The notes below the pieces were generated by a model, which was not told the origin of the DNA, did no database searches, and saw only the letters and a program-made list of their open reading frames with translations. 46,036 nucleotides of DNA from assembly GCA_017624155.1 (NCBI GenBank), contig JAGANS010000085.1:1-46036 (forward strand), in the 5' to 3' direction. The translations under genes and the position numbers were made by a program. The DNA comes from Muribaculaceae bacterium (lineage in GTDB: Bacteria; Bacteroidota; Bacteroidia; Bacteroidales; Muribaculaceae). Of this stretch, positions 17,113 through 26,980 are shown one piece after another; the stretch's first letter is position 1; each line of letters begins with the position of its first letter.

Positions 17113-18081
17113 TCAACGGCGTCCGAAAAGGCTTTCAACGAATTCACGCTTGTCAAAGACCTGCAGATCTCCGATGCCTTCGCCAAGTCCGATATACTTC
17201 ACAGGTATCTTCAGCTGGTCGCTGATACCGATCACGACACCTCCTCGGGCCGTACCGTCGAGTTTCGTCACTGCCAGAGCGGTCACTTGCGTAGCAGCCG
17301 AGAACTGCCGGGCCTGCTCATAGGCATTTTGTCCGGTAGAGCCGTCAAGGACGAGAAGTACCTCGTGGGGTGCTCCTGGAACGACACGGTCCATCACACG
17401 CTTAATCTTGCTGAGCTCGTCCATCAGACCCTTTTTGTTGTGCAGGCGTCCTGCTGTGTCTATTATCACAACGTCGGTCCCCTGGGCAACGGCTGATGAT
17501 AGCGTGTCGTATGCCACAGCTGCGGCGTCGCTGCCAAGCTGTTGCTTAACTACCGGCACGTCGGCGCGGCGCCCCCATTCGTCAATTTGTTCTACTGCGG
17601 CCGCGCGGAATGTATCGGCAGCCCCGAGCATCACTTTATATCCGGCCTGACGGTATTGGTATGCGAGCTTGCCTATGGTAGTCGTCTTGCCTACACCATT
17701 GACGCCGACTACCATAATAACATAGGGGCGCGGCGCATTTTCAGGCAACCTGAACGATCCGTCACTGCTGCCGGCGGCATTGTTCTCGGCCAGCAAGGCG
17801 GTGATTTCCTCCACGAGCATGTCGTTTAGCTCGTCGCTTCCTACGTATTTGTCGCGGGCGGCACGCTGCTGTATCCGTTCGATTATACGCAGAGTAGTCT
17901 CGGCGCCGACGTCGGCAGTAATGAATATTTCCTCGAGTTCGTCAAGGAAATCATCATCAATGGTGCTGCGTCCCACAAGGGCCCGTTTTATACGGCCGAG
18001 CACACCTTCCTTGGTCTTTTCAAGGCCACGGTCGAGTGTCTGCTTCTTTTCTCGCGAGAATATGCTTTTGAAGAATCCCAT
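17113..18081 (-). CDS. ftsY: Signal recognition particle receptor FtsY
   Basis: Starting at ATG 18081 the product has 322 residues. After a short basic N-terminus (GFFKSIFSREKK) it has the SRP N domain (about 15-110) and the G domain: G1 GVNGVGKT (126-133), ADTFRAAAVEQ (155-165), DTAGR (208-212), TKLDGTARGG (272-281) and the closing LGEGIGDLQVFD. FtsY docks ribosome-nascent chain-SRP complexes at the membrane. The long acidic A domain of E. coli FtsY is missing, as is usual in Bacteroidota. A longer reading from 18108 would begin within the likely transcription start region. It heads the operon with rimO, menF and the O-acetylation genes. Confidence 0.96.
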   Translation of the reverse strand: MGFFKSIFSREKKQTLDRGLEKTKEGVLGRIKRALVGRSTIDDDFLDELEEIFITADVGAETTLRIIERIQQRAARDKYVGSDELNDMLVEEITALLAENNAAGSSDGSFRLPENAPRPYVIMVVGVNGVGKTTTIGKLAYQYRQAGYKVMLGAADTFRAAAVEQIDEWGRRADVPVVKQQLGSDAAAVAYDTLSSAVAQGTDVVIIDTAGRLHNKKGLMDELSKIKRVMDRVVPGAPHEVLLVLDGSTGQNAYEQARQFSAATQVTALAVTKLDGTARGGVVIGISDQLKIPVKYIGLGEGIGDLQVFDKREFVESLFGRR

Positions 18082-18109
18082 AATCAGAAATGTCGTTTCA
18101 TTAATCATG

Positions 18110-18117
18110 CGAAGTTA
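18110..18117 (-). promoter_or_regulatory. Possible -7 element for the ftsY operon
   Basis: The minus strand reads TAACTTCG, one mismatch from TAnnTTTG, 28 bases before the ftsY ATG. It supports the start at 18081 rather than 18108. Confidence 0.4.
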
Positions 18118-18179
18118 CAAAATATTTTTGACACTCGGAGCCTCACGGAGCGATTATTTCATATTCCTGCAAAAATGCC

Positions 18180-18187
18180 TAACTTTG
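18180..18187 (+). promoter_or_regulatory. Putative -7 element for the EamA transporter gene
   Basis: TAACTTTG is preceded by TTTC at 18157-18160 with 19 bases between. Transcription would begin at about 18192-18196, so a GTG at 18192 is an unlikely start and ATG 18210 is preferred. Confidence 0.5.
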
Positions 18188-18209
18188 TGGCGTGAAAAAT
18201 AAGTTTGAT

Positions 18210-19100
18210 ATGAAAGGGCATCTGGCCCTTCTTGGTGCGAATACCGCATGGGGACTTATGTCGCCCATTGCCAAATATGTGATGGCAGCGGCTGTCGTAT
18301 CGCCGTTGCTGATGGCAGGCATGCGTATGGCCGGTGCCGCGGCGCTTTTCTGGCTGTCTTCTCTGTCCCGGCCGGCTGAGCATGTGCCGCCCCGCGATCT
18401 GCTGCTGCTCGCTGGCGCAGGCATGCTGGGCGTGCTTCTCAATCAGGGCTGTTTTATTGTCGGTGTCGGGCTTACATCACCGGGCGAGGCTTCGGTCATC
18501 ACTACTACGATGCCTATGTGGGTAATGCTGCTTGCATGGCTGATCCTGCACGAACCTGTCAGCCTTAAAAAGGCTGCGGGCATAGCCTTGGGCGCGGCCG
18601 GGGCTATCACGCTTGTATATAGCTCAACTTCAAGGATGTCAGCAACCGGCGAAAATCCGGCTGTCGGAGACATGCTTGTGCTCGCGGCCCAACTGTGCTA
18701 TGCCCTGTATCTCACCTTGTACCGTGATTTTATACGACGCTACAGCCTCGTGACGCTCATGAAGTGGATGTTCACATTCGCTACGCTGGCTGTAATCCCT
18801 GTCGCACTGCCGTCGGCTCTTGATACCTTTTGGGAGCAGGTCGACAAACTGCAATGGGCCGGCATAGCCTATGTCGTTGTAATAGGCACATACGTGGCAT
18901 ATATATGCGTGATGGCCGGACAGAAGCGCCTGCGTCCTACCATTGTGGGCATGTATAATTATATGCAGCCTGTTGTGGCGATGGCAGTCGGGGTTGTGCT
19001 CGGATTTGACAAATTTACACCGCTCAAGGTTGTGGCAATAGTATTTATATTTGCCGGCGTGTATCTCGTTACTATATCTAAGGCGAAAAAGTCGGTGTAA
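18210..19100 (+). CDS. EamA/DMT family membrane transporter
   Basis: From ATG 18210 the product has 296 residues and ten predicted transmembrane helices arranged as two five-helix EamA repeats (about 5-140 and 150-290). The first repeat begins GHLALLGANTAWGLMSPIAKY and the second LVLAAQLCYALYLTLYRDF, both with the usual EamA charged cytoplasmic loops. Members export or import metabolites such as amino acids or nucleotide-related compounds; the substrate cannot be read from sequence. A GTG at 18192 is an alternative start, but it coincides with the predicted transcription start. The gene converges on fbp with one base between stops. Confidence 0.9.
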   Translation: MKGHLALLGANTAWGLMSPIAKYVMAAAVVSPLLMAGMRMAGAAALFWLSSLSRPAEHVPPRDLLLLAGAGMLGVLLNQGCFIVGVGLTSPGEASVITTTMPMWVMLLAWLILHEPVSLKKAAGIALGAAGAITLVYSSTSRMSATGENPAVGDMLVLAAQLCYALYLTLYRDFIRRYSLVTLMKWMFTFATLAVIPVALPSALDTFWEQVDKLQWAGIAYVVVIGTYVAYICVMAGQKRLRPTIVGMYNYMQPVVAMAVGVVLGFDKFTPLKVVAIVFIFAGVYLVTISKAKKSV

Positions 19101-19101
19101 G

Positions 19102-21120
19102 TCAGAATCTGCGTTCTTTGATCAGACCGTGGCGATATGCGAACAGCAGTTCTCGCAATTCGTCGATCTGTCCCTGAAGTTCGACTCCCTTGTCAGTATC
19201 ACGTACGCGCATGCGGCGGCTCGACATTTCTACTATCTCGGTAGTTGATTCGATGTCGCTCCCATCGCGTATAGCCTGCTCGGCCGATGTAAAGGGCCTG
19301 TGCTTCACCAGCTGAAAACCGCGTGAGTGATATACCAGTGTATAGCCGGCCATACCGGTCGTGGCATGGTAAGCCTTGGCAAAACCGCCGTCGATTACCA
19401 TGAGTCTGCCGCCGGCTCTGATCGGACTTTCGCCTTTGCCTTCACGCACAGGCACATGACCGTTGATTATATGGCAGTGAGTACCGGTAACGCCAAACAG
19501 GTCAAGTATCATGTCGCATACGGCGGGATTGTCGCGCAGCTCGTAATAATGGCCTTTCGCCTCGTGCCATGTCGCACGGTCGGCTATGAAGTAGCGCTCG
19601 AATGTCGCCATGCGCGACTTGTCGAATAGCGGTGAGTCCGGACCACACCACAGGTACCAGTAAAAGTCGCAGGCATAAGCGCGGCGTGCCGGCGGCGTAT
19701 CATAGTTGAAGGCCGCGCGCATTACTGTGCCGACCGCATCCATCAGTTTGCGGCCACTGCACATTCGCCCTTCGACATTTACACTTCGAGGTGTACCGTC
19801 GGCATTGAGCGGCAGAGAGGCATGAAACAGCAGATTGGAGTTATACACCCCGTACATTGAACCATGGCTCAGAAGCAGCCGCATGTGGCGGGCGAGTTTG
19901 TCGCTGACTCGGAATGAATGTCGCAATTTGGCAATTAGTTCGGATTCTTCGGGGCTGAGCCGGTATGGGTCAGCCGGGTCGACAGTCGGCAGGGATATAT
20001 CGGTAAGCTGATGAACGGAGCCATCGGGCAGAGTCACGGTACCGGTCGTATGGTCGATGCGGTGCAACAGACACCTGTCGTCCATATTCCACTCCGGATG
20101 GCGCCCGATAATAGCGGCTTCGAGTTTGAACTGCAACACTGTGACGGCTTTGTGCATTCTGGCGATGAGCGTACGTGTTTTGTCAGGAATGTCCTGCGTG
20201 GCTTCGGAATCAAGATGCGGTTCATAGCCGTGACAGGGATCATTGCCATAGACCTCCATGGCGAATGTCGCAAGAGGAACAAGGTTGATACCGTAACCGT
20301 CCTCGAGTGTCGTGAGATTGGCATAGCGCAGGGATATGCGCAGCACATTGGCAATACAGGCCTCGTTGCCGGCCGCGGCACCCATCCATAATGCATCATG
20401 GTTGCCCCACTGGAAGTCAAACTTGTCGTAGCGCTCGAGCACATCCATGATTATATGAGATCCGGGGCCACGGTCGTATACATCGCCGAGAATATGCAGC
20501 CGATCGATACTGAGACTCTGAATCACGTCGCACATGGCGACGATAAAGGCATCGGCGCGTCCGGTGGAGATTATTGTCTCTATGATACGGTTGTAATACG
20601 CCTGCTTGTTCTCGTCGCCCGGTGATTCGTGCAGCAGTTCTTCGATGATGTAGGCAAATTCACGCGGCAGAGCCTTGCGCACCTTGGAGCGTGTGTATTT
20701 GGATGACACTGATTGTACCACGCGTACCAACCGGTGCAGAGTGATATTATAGAAGTCGGTAAGATCGATCGACGGGTCATCGGTTATGTATTCGAGTTTC
20801 TGTGCCGGATAATATATTAATGAGCATAGCTCTCGTATGTCGCGCTCGCTCAGAGAGGTGCCGAAAATTTCAGTAACCTTGCGCTTAATATTGCCCGAGG
20901 CGTTGCGCAATATATGTACAAAAGCTTCATTCTCACCGTGGAGGTCGGCTACAAAATGCTCGGTACCCTTGGGCAGATTCAGGATAGCCTCAAGATTAAT
21001 TATTTCGGTAGACGCAGAACCTACATTGGGAAAGGTATTGGAGAGCAGTTCGAGCACACGGCGGTCGATCTCGACCTTCTCGGGTGTGAAATCAGGTATG
21101 GCGGGTAAGGATTCAGTCAT
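19102..21120 (-). CDS. fbp: Fructose-1,6-bisphosphatase class III
   Basis: Starting at ATG 21120 the product has 672 residues, essentially the length of the Bacillus subtilis class III enzyme. The metallophosphoesterase motifs are visible: HFVADLHGENEAF (about 55-67), LGDVYDRGPGSH and WGNHDALWMGAAAGN, and the C-terminal INGHVPVREGKGESPI with a further metal-binding His. It hydrolyses fructose-1,6-bisphosphate to fructose-6-phosphate in gluconeogenesis. The window also holds class II fructose-bisphosphate aldolase. A longer reading from 21189 is ruled out because a good promoter (21147-21178) sits inside that extension. Confidence 0.96.
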   Translation of the reverse strand: MTESLPAIPDFTPEKVEIDRRVLELLSNTFPNVGSASTEIINLEAILNLPKGTEHFVADLHGENEAFVHILRNASGNIKRKVTEIFGTSLSERDIRELCSLIYYPAQKLEYITDDPSIDLTDFYNITLHRLVRVVQSVSSKYTRSKVRKALPREFAYIIEELLHESPGDENKQAYYNRIIETIISTGRADAFIVAMCDVIQSLSIDRLHILGDVYDRGPGSHIIMDVLERYDKFDFQWGNHDALWMGAAAGNEACIANVLRISLRYANLTTLEDGYGINLVPLATFAMEVYGNDPCHGYEPHLDSEATQDIPDKTRTLIARMHKAVTVLQFKLEAAIIGRHPEWNMDDRCLLHRIDHTTGTVTLPDGSVHQLTDISLPTVDPADPYRLSPEESELIAKLRHSFRVSDKLARHMRLLLSHGSMYGVYNSNLLFHASLPLNADGTPRSVNVEGRMCSGRKLMDAVGTVMRAAFNYDTPPARRAYACDFYWYLWCGPDSPLFDKSRMATFERYFIADRATWHEAKGHYYELRDNPAVCDMILDLFGVTGTHCHIINGHVPVREGKGESPIRAGGRLMVIDGGFAKAYHATTGMAGYTLVYHSRGFQLVKHRPFTSAEQAIRDGSDIESTTEIVEMSSRRMRVRDTDKGVELQGQIDELRELLFAYRHGLIKERRF

Positions 21121-21146
21121 TATGCAGCTTCTATGATTAGCGACGG

Positions 21147-21178
21147 CAAATATACGTGATAAACCGTATAAATGCAAA
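21147..21178 (-). promoter_or_regulatory. Promoter of fbp with both Bacteroidota elements
   Basis: On the minus strand TTTG (plus 21175-21178) is followed after 20 bases by TATATTTG (plus 21147-21154). The start codon lies about 27 bases downstream of the -7 box, which fixes ATG 21120 as the start. Confidence 0.7.
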
Positions 21179-21269
21179 AAATATAACACAAACCTTGCGC
21201 GGCGGGTTCAGATATTACACGCCGAAGAAAAAAACGTGAACTTTATGTGTATAATTCAAAAAAAAACAC

Positions 21270-21277
21270 TAACTTTG
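21270..21277 (+). promoter_or_regulatory. Putative -7 element for clpP-clpX
   Basis: TAACTTTG lies 46 bases before the clpP ATG. No convincing TTTG at the usual distance; a TTTA at about 21242-21245 is the closest. Confidence 0.5.
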
Positions 21278-21323
21278 AAAAAGAATTTCAACAGACAAGA
21301 AAAGAAAAACTATTATAACAAAT

Positions 21324-22028
21324 ATGCAACATTCCGATTTTCGTAATTTCGCCGTAAAAGGCCTCGGCATGAACGGGCTTGCGCTCGACCAGTACAGCGC
21401 TGCCGTAAACGCCGGGATTACCTCAAACTACATCAATCCCAGCATCATCGAGGAGCGTCAGCTCAACGTGGCGCAGATGGACGTGTTCTCGCGCCTGATG
21501 ATGGATCGCATCATATTCCTCGGCACTGAGGTAAACGACTATACTGCAAATGTGATACAGGCACAGTTGCTTTATCTCGACTCGTCGGACCCCGGCAAGG
21601 ATGTGTCGATATATATAAACTCGCCCGGCGGCTCGGTATACGCCGGCCTCGGTATCTACGACACCATGCAGTATATTTCGAGCGATGTCGCCACCATCTG
21701 CACCGGTATGGCGGCTTCGATGGCAGCCGTGCTGCTCGTCTCCGGCCAGAAAGGCAAGCGCTTCGCCCTGCCTCATTCGCGTGTTATGATTCACCAGCCT
21801 ATGGGGGGCGCCCAGGGCCAGGCATCGGATATCGAGATCACGGCACGCGAGATAAAAAAACTCAAGCATGAGCTTTATACCATCATAGCCGACCATTCAG
21901 GCCAGCCATTCGATCGTGTGGAGCGCGATTCCGACCGCGATTATTGGATGACGGCTCAGGAAGCTCTTGAATATGGCATGATCGATCATGTGCTTGTAAA
22001 ATCTGACAAACCTGCCGCTGAAAAGTAA
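21324..22028 (+). CDS. clpP: ATP-dependent Clp protease proteolytic subunit ClpP
   Basis: The 234-residue serine protease has the catalytic triad Ser132 ([11 protein letters not shown]), His157 ([14 protein letters not shown]) and Asp206 (RDSDRDYW), at the same spacing as in E. coli ClpP. The first 40 or so residues are longer than in E. coli and may be a processed leader. ClpP forms a double heptameric barrel that degrades unfolded proteins delivered by ClpX. The stop and the clpX start overlap (TAATG at 22026-22030), so the two are translationally coupled. Confidence 0.97.
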   Translation: MQHSDFRNFAVKGLGMNGLALDQYSAAVNAGITSNYINPSIIEERQLNVAQMDVFSRLMMDRIIFLGTEVNDYTANVIQAQLLYLDSSDPGKDVSIYINSPGGSVYAGLGIYDTMQYISSDVATICTGMAASMAAVLLVSGQKGKRFALPHSRVMIHQPMGGAQGQASDIEITAREIKKLKHELYTIIADHSGQPFDRVERDSDRDYWMTAQEALEYGMIDHVLVKSDKPAAEK

Positions 22029-23296
22029 TGGCAAAGCGTAAGAACGAATACGAAGAAGTGTGCGCATGGTGCGGGCGTCCCGGCGACGCCTCGCAGCAAC
22101 GCCTGCTCATCCCCTCGGGCGATCAGCATGAATTCATCTGCACCGAGTGTGTGGAGGCAATGCACGAGATGATTGCCGATCAGTTCCCCAAAATGCGCAA
22201 AAAGGCGGATTCCGATTTCCGTAAAAAGATGAAGGATAATGTTCCTACACCACATCAGATAAAGGAATTCCTCGATCAGTATGTCATAGGACAGGATGAT
22301 GCCAAGAAGTATCTCTCGGTTGCGGTCTACAATCACTACAAACGCCTGATGCAGCCCAAGGATGCCGATGACGTTGATATCGAGAAAAGCAATATCATAA
22401 TCGTAGGTCCGACAGGTACGGGCAAGACTCTCCTTGCCAAGACTATCGCCCGGCAGCTCGACGTGCCGTTCACTATCGTCGACGCAACCGTCCTCACCCA
22501 GGCCGGCTACGTTGGCGAGGATATCGAGAGTCTGCTCACACGCCTGCTTCAGGCCGCTGACTATGATGTGGACAAGGCGCAGCGCGGAATTGTATTTATC
22601 GATGAGATCGACAAAATAGCCCGAAAAGGCGATAACCCCTCAATCACCCGCGATGTATCGGGCGAGGGCGTCCAGCAGGGACTGCTTAAACTGCTCGAAG
22701 GTTCCATCGTGAATGTACCCCCGCAGGGCGGTCGCAAGCATCCCGAGCAGAAAATGATTCCGGTCGACACCAAGGATATACTCTTTATCTGTGGCGGAGC
22801 ATTCGAGGGCATAGAAAGCAAGATTGCACAGCGCATGAACTCGCACGTAGTGGGCTATGCCACCGATGCTACCCGCAACCGCCTGAAAGACAAGCAGGAT
22901 TATCTGCGCTACGTGGCCCCTCAGGATCTGCGGTCGTATGGGCTTATCCCCGAAATCATCGGTCGTCTGCCAATCCTTACGCACCTTACCCCCCTCGACC
23001 GTAATGCACTGCTCAAGGTACTTACCGAGCCTAAAAACGCCATCACCCGTCAGTATGAAAAATTGTTTGCGATGGATGGTGTAAAACTGACATTCGCTCC
23101 CGAGGTACTCGACTTCGTAGTTGACAAGGCTATTGAATACAAGCTCGGCGCCCGTGGCCTGCGCTCAATAGTAGAGGCAATCATGGTTGACGCCATGTTT
23201 GATATTCCGTCAATGAAGGTCAAGGAATTCGAGGTAACACTTGATTATGCCAAGAAAAAATTCGAGGCTGCGCACTTCGAGGCTGCCTCAGTATAA
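22028..23296 (+). CDS. clpX: ATP-dependent Clp protease ATP-binding subunit ClpX
   Basis: The 422-residue AAA+ unfoldase has an N-terminal C4 zinc-binding domain (Cys12, Cys15, Cys38, Cys41), Walker A GPTGTGKT (127-134), the pore-loop tyrosine in [11 protein letters not shown] (158-168), Walker B IVFIDEID (188-195), the sensor and arginine-finger segment, and the C-terminal ClpB-D2-like small domain with [15 protein letters not shown]. It recognises and threads substrates into ClpP. The gene overlaps clpP by one base. A 58-base gap without a visible terminator separates it from recQ. Confidence 0.97.
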   Translation: MAKRKNEYEEVCAWCGRPGDASQQRLLIPSGDQHEFICTECVEAMHEMIADQFPKMRKKADSDFRKKMKDNVPTPHQIKEFLDQYVIGQDDAKKYLSVAVYNHYKRLMQPKDADDVDIEKSNIIIVGPTGTGKTLLAKTIARQLDVPFTIVDATVLTQAGYVGEDIESLLTRLLQAADYDVDKAQRGIVFIDEIDKIARKGDNPSITRDVSGEGVQQGLLKLLEGSIVNVPPQGGRKHPEQKMIPVDTKDILFICGGAFEGIESKIAQRMNSHVVGYATDATRNRLKDKQDYLRYVAPQDLRSYGLIPEIIGRLPILTHLTPLDRNALLKVLTEPKNAITRQYEKLFAMDGVKLTFAPEVLDFVVDKAIEYKLGARGLRSIVEAIMVDAMFDIPSMKVKEFEVTLDYAKKKFEAAHFEAASV

Positions 23297-23354
23297 CCCA
23301 TATTTCAATTCATAAGACATATCCTAATATCCACCTCATTTTTCACTGCACTCA

Positions 23355-25538
23355 ATGGAAACCACCGTCAGCCTTACCGATGCCCTACGCCGCAACTTTG
23401 GCTTTGGAACCTTTAAAGGCAACCAAGAAGCAATCATCCGCAGTCTTCTCGACGGCAACGACGTCTTTGTGCTGATGCCGACAGGCGGAGGCAAGTCGCT
23501 GTGCTATCAGCTGCCCGCGCTGCTTATGGACGGTACGGCCATTGTGGTGTCGCCGTTGATAGCGCTTATGAAAAATCAGGTGGATGCCATGCGCAATTTC
23601 AGCTCGGCCGATACTGTGGCACACTATCTGAACTCTTCCCTTACACGGGCACAGATCGACAAGGTGAAGGCCGATGTCATCGACGGCCACACAAAGTTGC
23701 TGTACGTTGCGCCGGAATCCCTTACTAAAGAGGAAAATATAGAATTTTTAAAAACAGTCCGAATCTCATTTTATGCCATCGACGAAGCGCACTGTATATC
23801 GGAATGGGGTCACGACTTCCGGCCCGAATACCGTCGTATACGTCCGATAATAAATGAGATAGGCAACCGGCCGGTAATAGCTCTTACGGCTACGGCCACT
23901 CCAAAGGTACAACACGACATCCAGAAAAATCTTGGCATGCAACAGGGTGCAGCGGTGTTCAAATCGTCATTCAACCGCCCGAACCTCTATTATGAGGTGC
24001 GCCCTAAAACCAAGAACACCGACCACGACATTATACGGTTTATCCGTCAGCATCCGTCCAGATCCGGCATAATCTACTGCCTGAGCCGAAAGAAAGTTGA
24101 AGAGCTTGCAGAATTACTGCGGGTGAACAACATCAGGGCGCTGGCATATCATGCCGGCATGGACGCAGCCACACGCTCAGCCAATCAGGACGCATTCCTG
24201 CTTGAAAAGATCGACGTCATCGTGGCTACAATAGCGTTTGGTATGGGGATCGACAAGCCCGATGTGCGCTTTGTGATCCACTACGACATGCCAAAGTCGC
24301 TTGAAGGCTACTATCAGGAAACAGGTCGGGCAGGCAGAGACGGAGGGGAAGGCTACTGCCTTACTTTCTATGCCTATCGTGACTTGCAGAAGATGGAAAA
24401 GTTCATGCAGGGCAAACCTCTTGCCGAGCAGGAAATCGGCCGCCAGTTGCTGGCCGAGACTGCCGCATACGCCGAGTCGTCGGTGTGCCGCCGCCGCACA
24501 CTCCTTCACTATTTCGGTGAGGAGTTTGATGCGGACAACTGCGGCAACTGTGATAATTGCAATAATTCTAAAAAGAAAGTGGAAGCAAAAGAAGAACTCT
24601 TGGCGGCTCTTGAAACGATTGCCGCCCTTAAAGAAAAATTCAAAGCAGACTACATACTTGACGTTATGACCGGTAAGGCTACCGGTGATGTAAAAAACTA
24701 TCAGCACGACCAGCTTGATGTATTCGGCTGCGAGGAATCGGGCGATCGCCGTTTCCTCAATGCAGTTCTCCGTCAGGCTGTCCTTGCCGGCTATCTCAGC
24801 AAGGATATAGAGAATTACGGCACTCTGCATATCACTGCCAAGGGCAATGATTTCATGAAGAAGCCCGCATCATTCAAAGTCGTAGAAGATTCGGAGTTTA
24901 ATGACGAGGAGGAGATCACGCCCATGAAGGGCGGCTCGGCTTGCGCCGCCGACCCCGAGTTATATGCCATACTCTCGGCCCTGCGCAAAAAAATATCTCA
25001 GCATCTGAGCCTGCCGCCCTATGTGATTTTCCAGGACCCGTCGCTCGAGGCAATGGCAACTACATATCCCATTACCCTGGAAGAACTTCAGAACATCCCC
25101 GGTGTTGGCGAAGGAAAAGCCAAACGCTATGGTGAGGAGTTCCTCAAGGTAATCAAGACTTATGTTGAGGAAAATGAGATTGAGCGTCCTGAGGATCTCA
25201 GGGTGCGTTCGGTCGCCAACAAGTCTAAGCGCAAGATCGCCATTATCCAGGCCATCGACCGTAAAATTGACCTGGAAGAAGTTGCCATAAGCACCGGCCT
25301 TGACTTTGACCAACTGCTCGACGAGATAGAATCGATTGTCAACTCGGGTAATAAAATTAATATCTCGTACTTCATAGACGACAAACTCGACGAAGACGAG
25401 CAGGAAGAAATTTTCGATTACTTCAAGCAGGCTGAATCGGGTTCGCTTGACGATGCATACCGCGAATTATGTCCCGCATATAACGAGGAGGAAATACGCC
25501 TGGTACGAATCAAGTTCCTTTCCGAACTCGGTAATTGA
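23355..25538 (+). CDS. recQ: ATP-dependent DNA helicase RecQ
   Basis: The 727-residue superfamily-2 helicase has Walker A MPTGGGKS (41-48), the DEAH box (143-146, followed by ISEWGHDFRP), the motif VI region QETGRAGRDG, the RecQ zinc site (CRRRTLLHYFGE and CGNCDNC), a winged-helix RQC domain (about 410-510) and an HRDC domain (about 530-605, with LEELQNIPGVGEGKAKRYGEE). A further C-terminal tail of about 110 residues beyond HRDC (SKRKIAIIQAIDRKIDLEEV...) is normal for the Bacteroidales form. RecQ unwinds DNA during replication-fork repair and recombination. It heads a plus-strand run with the kinase/RapZ gene 5 bases downstream. Confidence 0.96.
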   Translation: METTVSLTDALRRNFGFGTFKGNQEAIIRSLLDGNDVFVLMPTGGGKSLCYQLPALLMDGTAIVVSPLIALMKNQVDAMRNFSSADTVAHYLNSSLTRAQIDKVKADVIDGHTKLLYVAPESLTKEENIEFLKTVRISFYAIDEAHCISEWGHDFRPEYRRIRPIINEIGNRPVIALTATATPKVQHDIQKNLGMQQGAAVFKSSFNRPNLYYEVRPKTKNTDHDIIRFIRQHPSRSGIIYCLSRKKVEELAELLRVNNIRALAYHAGMDAATRSANQDAFLLEKIDVIVATIAFGMGIDKPDVRFVIHYDMPKSLEGYYQETGRAGRDGGEGYCLTFYAYRDLQKMEKFMQGKPLAEQEIGRQLLAETAAYAESSVCRRRTLLHYFGEEFDADNCGNCDNCNNSKKKVEAKEELLAALETIAALKEKFKADYILDVMTGKATGDVKNYQHDQLDVFGCEESGDRRFLNAVLRQAVLAGYLSKDIENYGTLHITAKGNDFMKKPASFKVVEDSEFNDEEEITPMKGGSACAADPELYAILSALRKKISQHLSLPPYVIFQDPSLEAMATTYPITLEELQNIPGVGEGKAKRYGEEFLKVIKTYVEENEIERPEDLRVRSVANKSKRKIAIIQAIDRKIDLEEVAISTGLDFDQLLDEIESIVNSGNKINISYFIDDKLDEDEQEEIFDYFKQAESGSLDDAYRELCPAYNEEEIRLVRIKFLSELGN

Positions 25539-25543
25539 CCACT

Positions 25544-26980
25544 ATGGAAACAACAGTATTAAAGGAGCTTTACACAAATTATTGCGGCTCGGAACCTGAA
25601 AAAATCGACGAGTTGCCATCTTCGGGCAGCAACCGTCGTTATTTCCGTATTACCGGAGATGGCGGCAGCATTATCGGCGTGCTTGGCAACAATCTTCAGG
25701 AAAATGAGGCTTTTCTTGATTTCGACCGCCAGTTCATGGAAAAAGCGCTGCCGGTCCCTGAGGTGCTTGCTGTAAGTCCTGACCACATGGCATATCTGCA
25801 GGTTGACCTTGGTGATACCCTCCTGTTCAATGCAATAGAAAAGGGCAGACTTACCCATGTGTTTTCACCCATGGAGAAGCAGCTGCTCGAACAGACGATG
25901 CGCCGGTTGCCGGATTTCCAGTTTGCCGCTTCCAACGATCAATTCGATTTCTCGAAGTGTTTCCCGGCCAAGGAATTTGACCGTCGGTCCATTATGTGGG
26001 ACCTCAACTATTTCAAATATTGCTTCCTGAAAGCAACCGGGCTTGAATTTGAGGAAAACCTGCTTGAGGATGATTTCAACCGCCTTGCCGATACACTGCT
26101 TAAAGCCGACTGCGACACATTCATGTATCGCGATTTCCAGTCGCGCAATGTAATGATCCACAACGGCGAGCCGTGGTTCATTGATTTCCAGGGCGGACGC
26201 AAGGGCCCGTGCCAATATGATGTAGCATCCTTCCTGTGGCAGGCCAAGGCCAATTTCTCATCGGAGTTGCGCAAGGAACTGATAGATGAATATATCCGCT
26301 CGGCCCGGCGTTATCGCGACATAGACAAAGCTCATTTCATGGACACATTGCGGCAGTTTGTCCTGTTCCGGACGATGCAGGTGCTGGGTGCATACGGCTT
26401 CAGAGGGTATTTTGAAAAGAAGCCGCACTTCATGCAGAGCGTACCCTTTGCGATCGCCAATCTGCGGGCGCTGCTTGCCGAAAAGCCATTTTATGAATAT
26501 CCTTATCTACAGGAACTGCTGCAGCGGCTTGTCGACCTTAAGCAATTTACATCCGACCTTGAGAAGCGTCAGCTCACAGTGCGCGTAATCAGCTTCGCTT
26601 ACAAGAAAGGTATTCCATACGATCCGACGGGCAACGGCGGCGGCTTTGTATTCGATTGCAGAGCAGTGAACAATCCCGGCAAATACGACCGCTACAAACC
26701 GTTTACCGGGCTCGACCGTCAGGTCATCGATTTTCTTGAAGCTGACGGAGAGGTCTTCGATTTCCTTGAGCACTGTTATGCCCTCGTGGATGCTGCCACA
26801 CGTCGATATATCGACCGCGGCTTCACAAACCTATATGTGGCCTTTGGCTGCACAGGTGGCCAGCACCGCTCGGTCTATTGCGCCCAGCACATGGCCGAGC
26901 ATCTTAACAAGCTCTTCAATGTCAAGGTAGAACTCATCCACCGTGAGCAGGATATAGAACAGTTGTTTCCGCGCCGATGA
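25544..26980 (+). CDS. Sugar-1-kinase-like phosphotransferase fused to a RapZ C-terminal domain
   Basis: The 478-residue protein (ATG 25544) has two parts. Residues 1-330 form an aminoglycoside-phosphotransferase-type kinase resembling AmgK: SSGSNRRYFRI (26-36) as nucleotide loop, MYRDFQSRNVMIHN (194-207) as catalytic loop and FIDFQGG (212-218) as metal-binding motif. Residues 344-470 match the C-terminal domain of RapZ: VISFAYKKGIP, FVFDCRAVNNP, KPFTGLDRQV and FGCTGGQHRSVYCAQ (434-448), the loop that in E. coli RapZ binds glucosamine-6-phosphate. The RapZ P-loop domain is absent. AmgK phosphorylates MurNAc or GlcNAc at C1, and the next gene, overlapping by 4 bases, is MurU-like, so peptidoglycan-sugar recycling is likely. 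Control of the kinase by an amino-sugar phosphate is my inference. Confidence 0.88.
   Translation: METTVLKELYTNYCGSEPEKIDELPSSGSNRRYFRITGDGGSIIGVLGNNLQENEAFLDFDRQFMEKALPVPEVLAVSPDHMAYLQVDLGDTLLFNAIEKGRLTHVFSPMEKQLLEQTMRRLPDFQFAASNDQFDFSKCFPAKEFDRRSIMWDLNYFKYCFLKATGLEFEENLLEDDFNRLADTLLKADCDTFMYRDFQSRNVMIHNGEPWFIDFQGGRKGPCQYDVASFLWQAKANFSSELRKELIDEYIRSARRYRDIDKAHFMDTLRQFVLFRTMQVLGAYGFRGYFEKKPHFMQSVPFAIANLRALLAEKPFYEYPYLQELLQRLVDLKQFTSDLEKRQLTVRVISFAYKKGIPYDPTGNGGGFVFDCRAVNNPGKYDRYKPFTGLDRQVIDFLEADGEVFDFLEHCYALVDAATRRYIDRGFTNLYVAFGCTGGQHRSVYCAQHMAEHLNKLFNVKVELIHREQDIEQLFPRR

Noticed and set aside
24177-24830. Long minus-strand frame of 217 codons inside recQ
   Set aside because: It is antisense to conserved helicase motifs and the zinc domain, and reads as a hydrophobic shadow of recQ codons.
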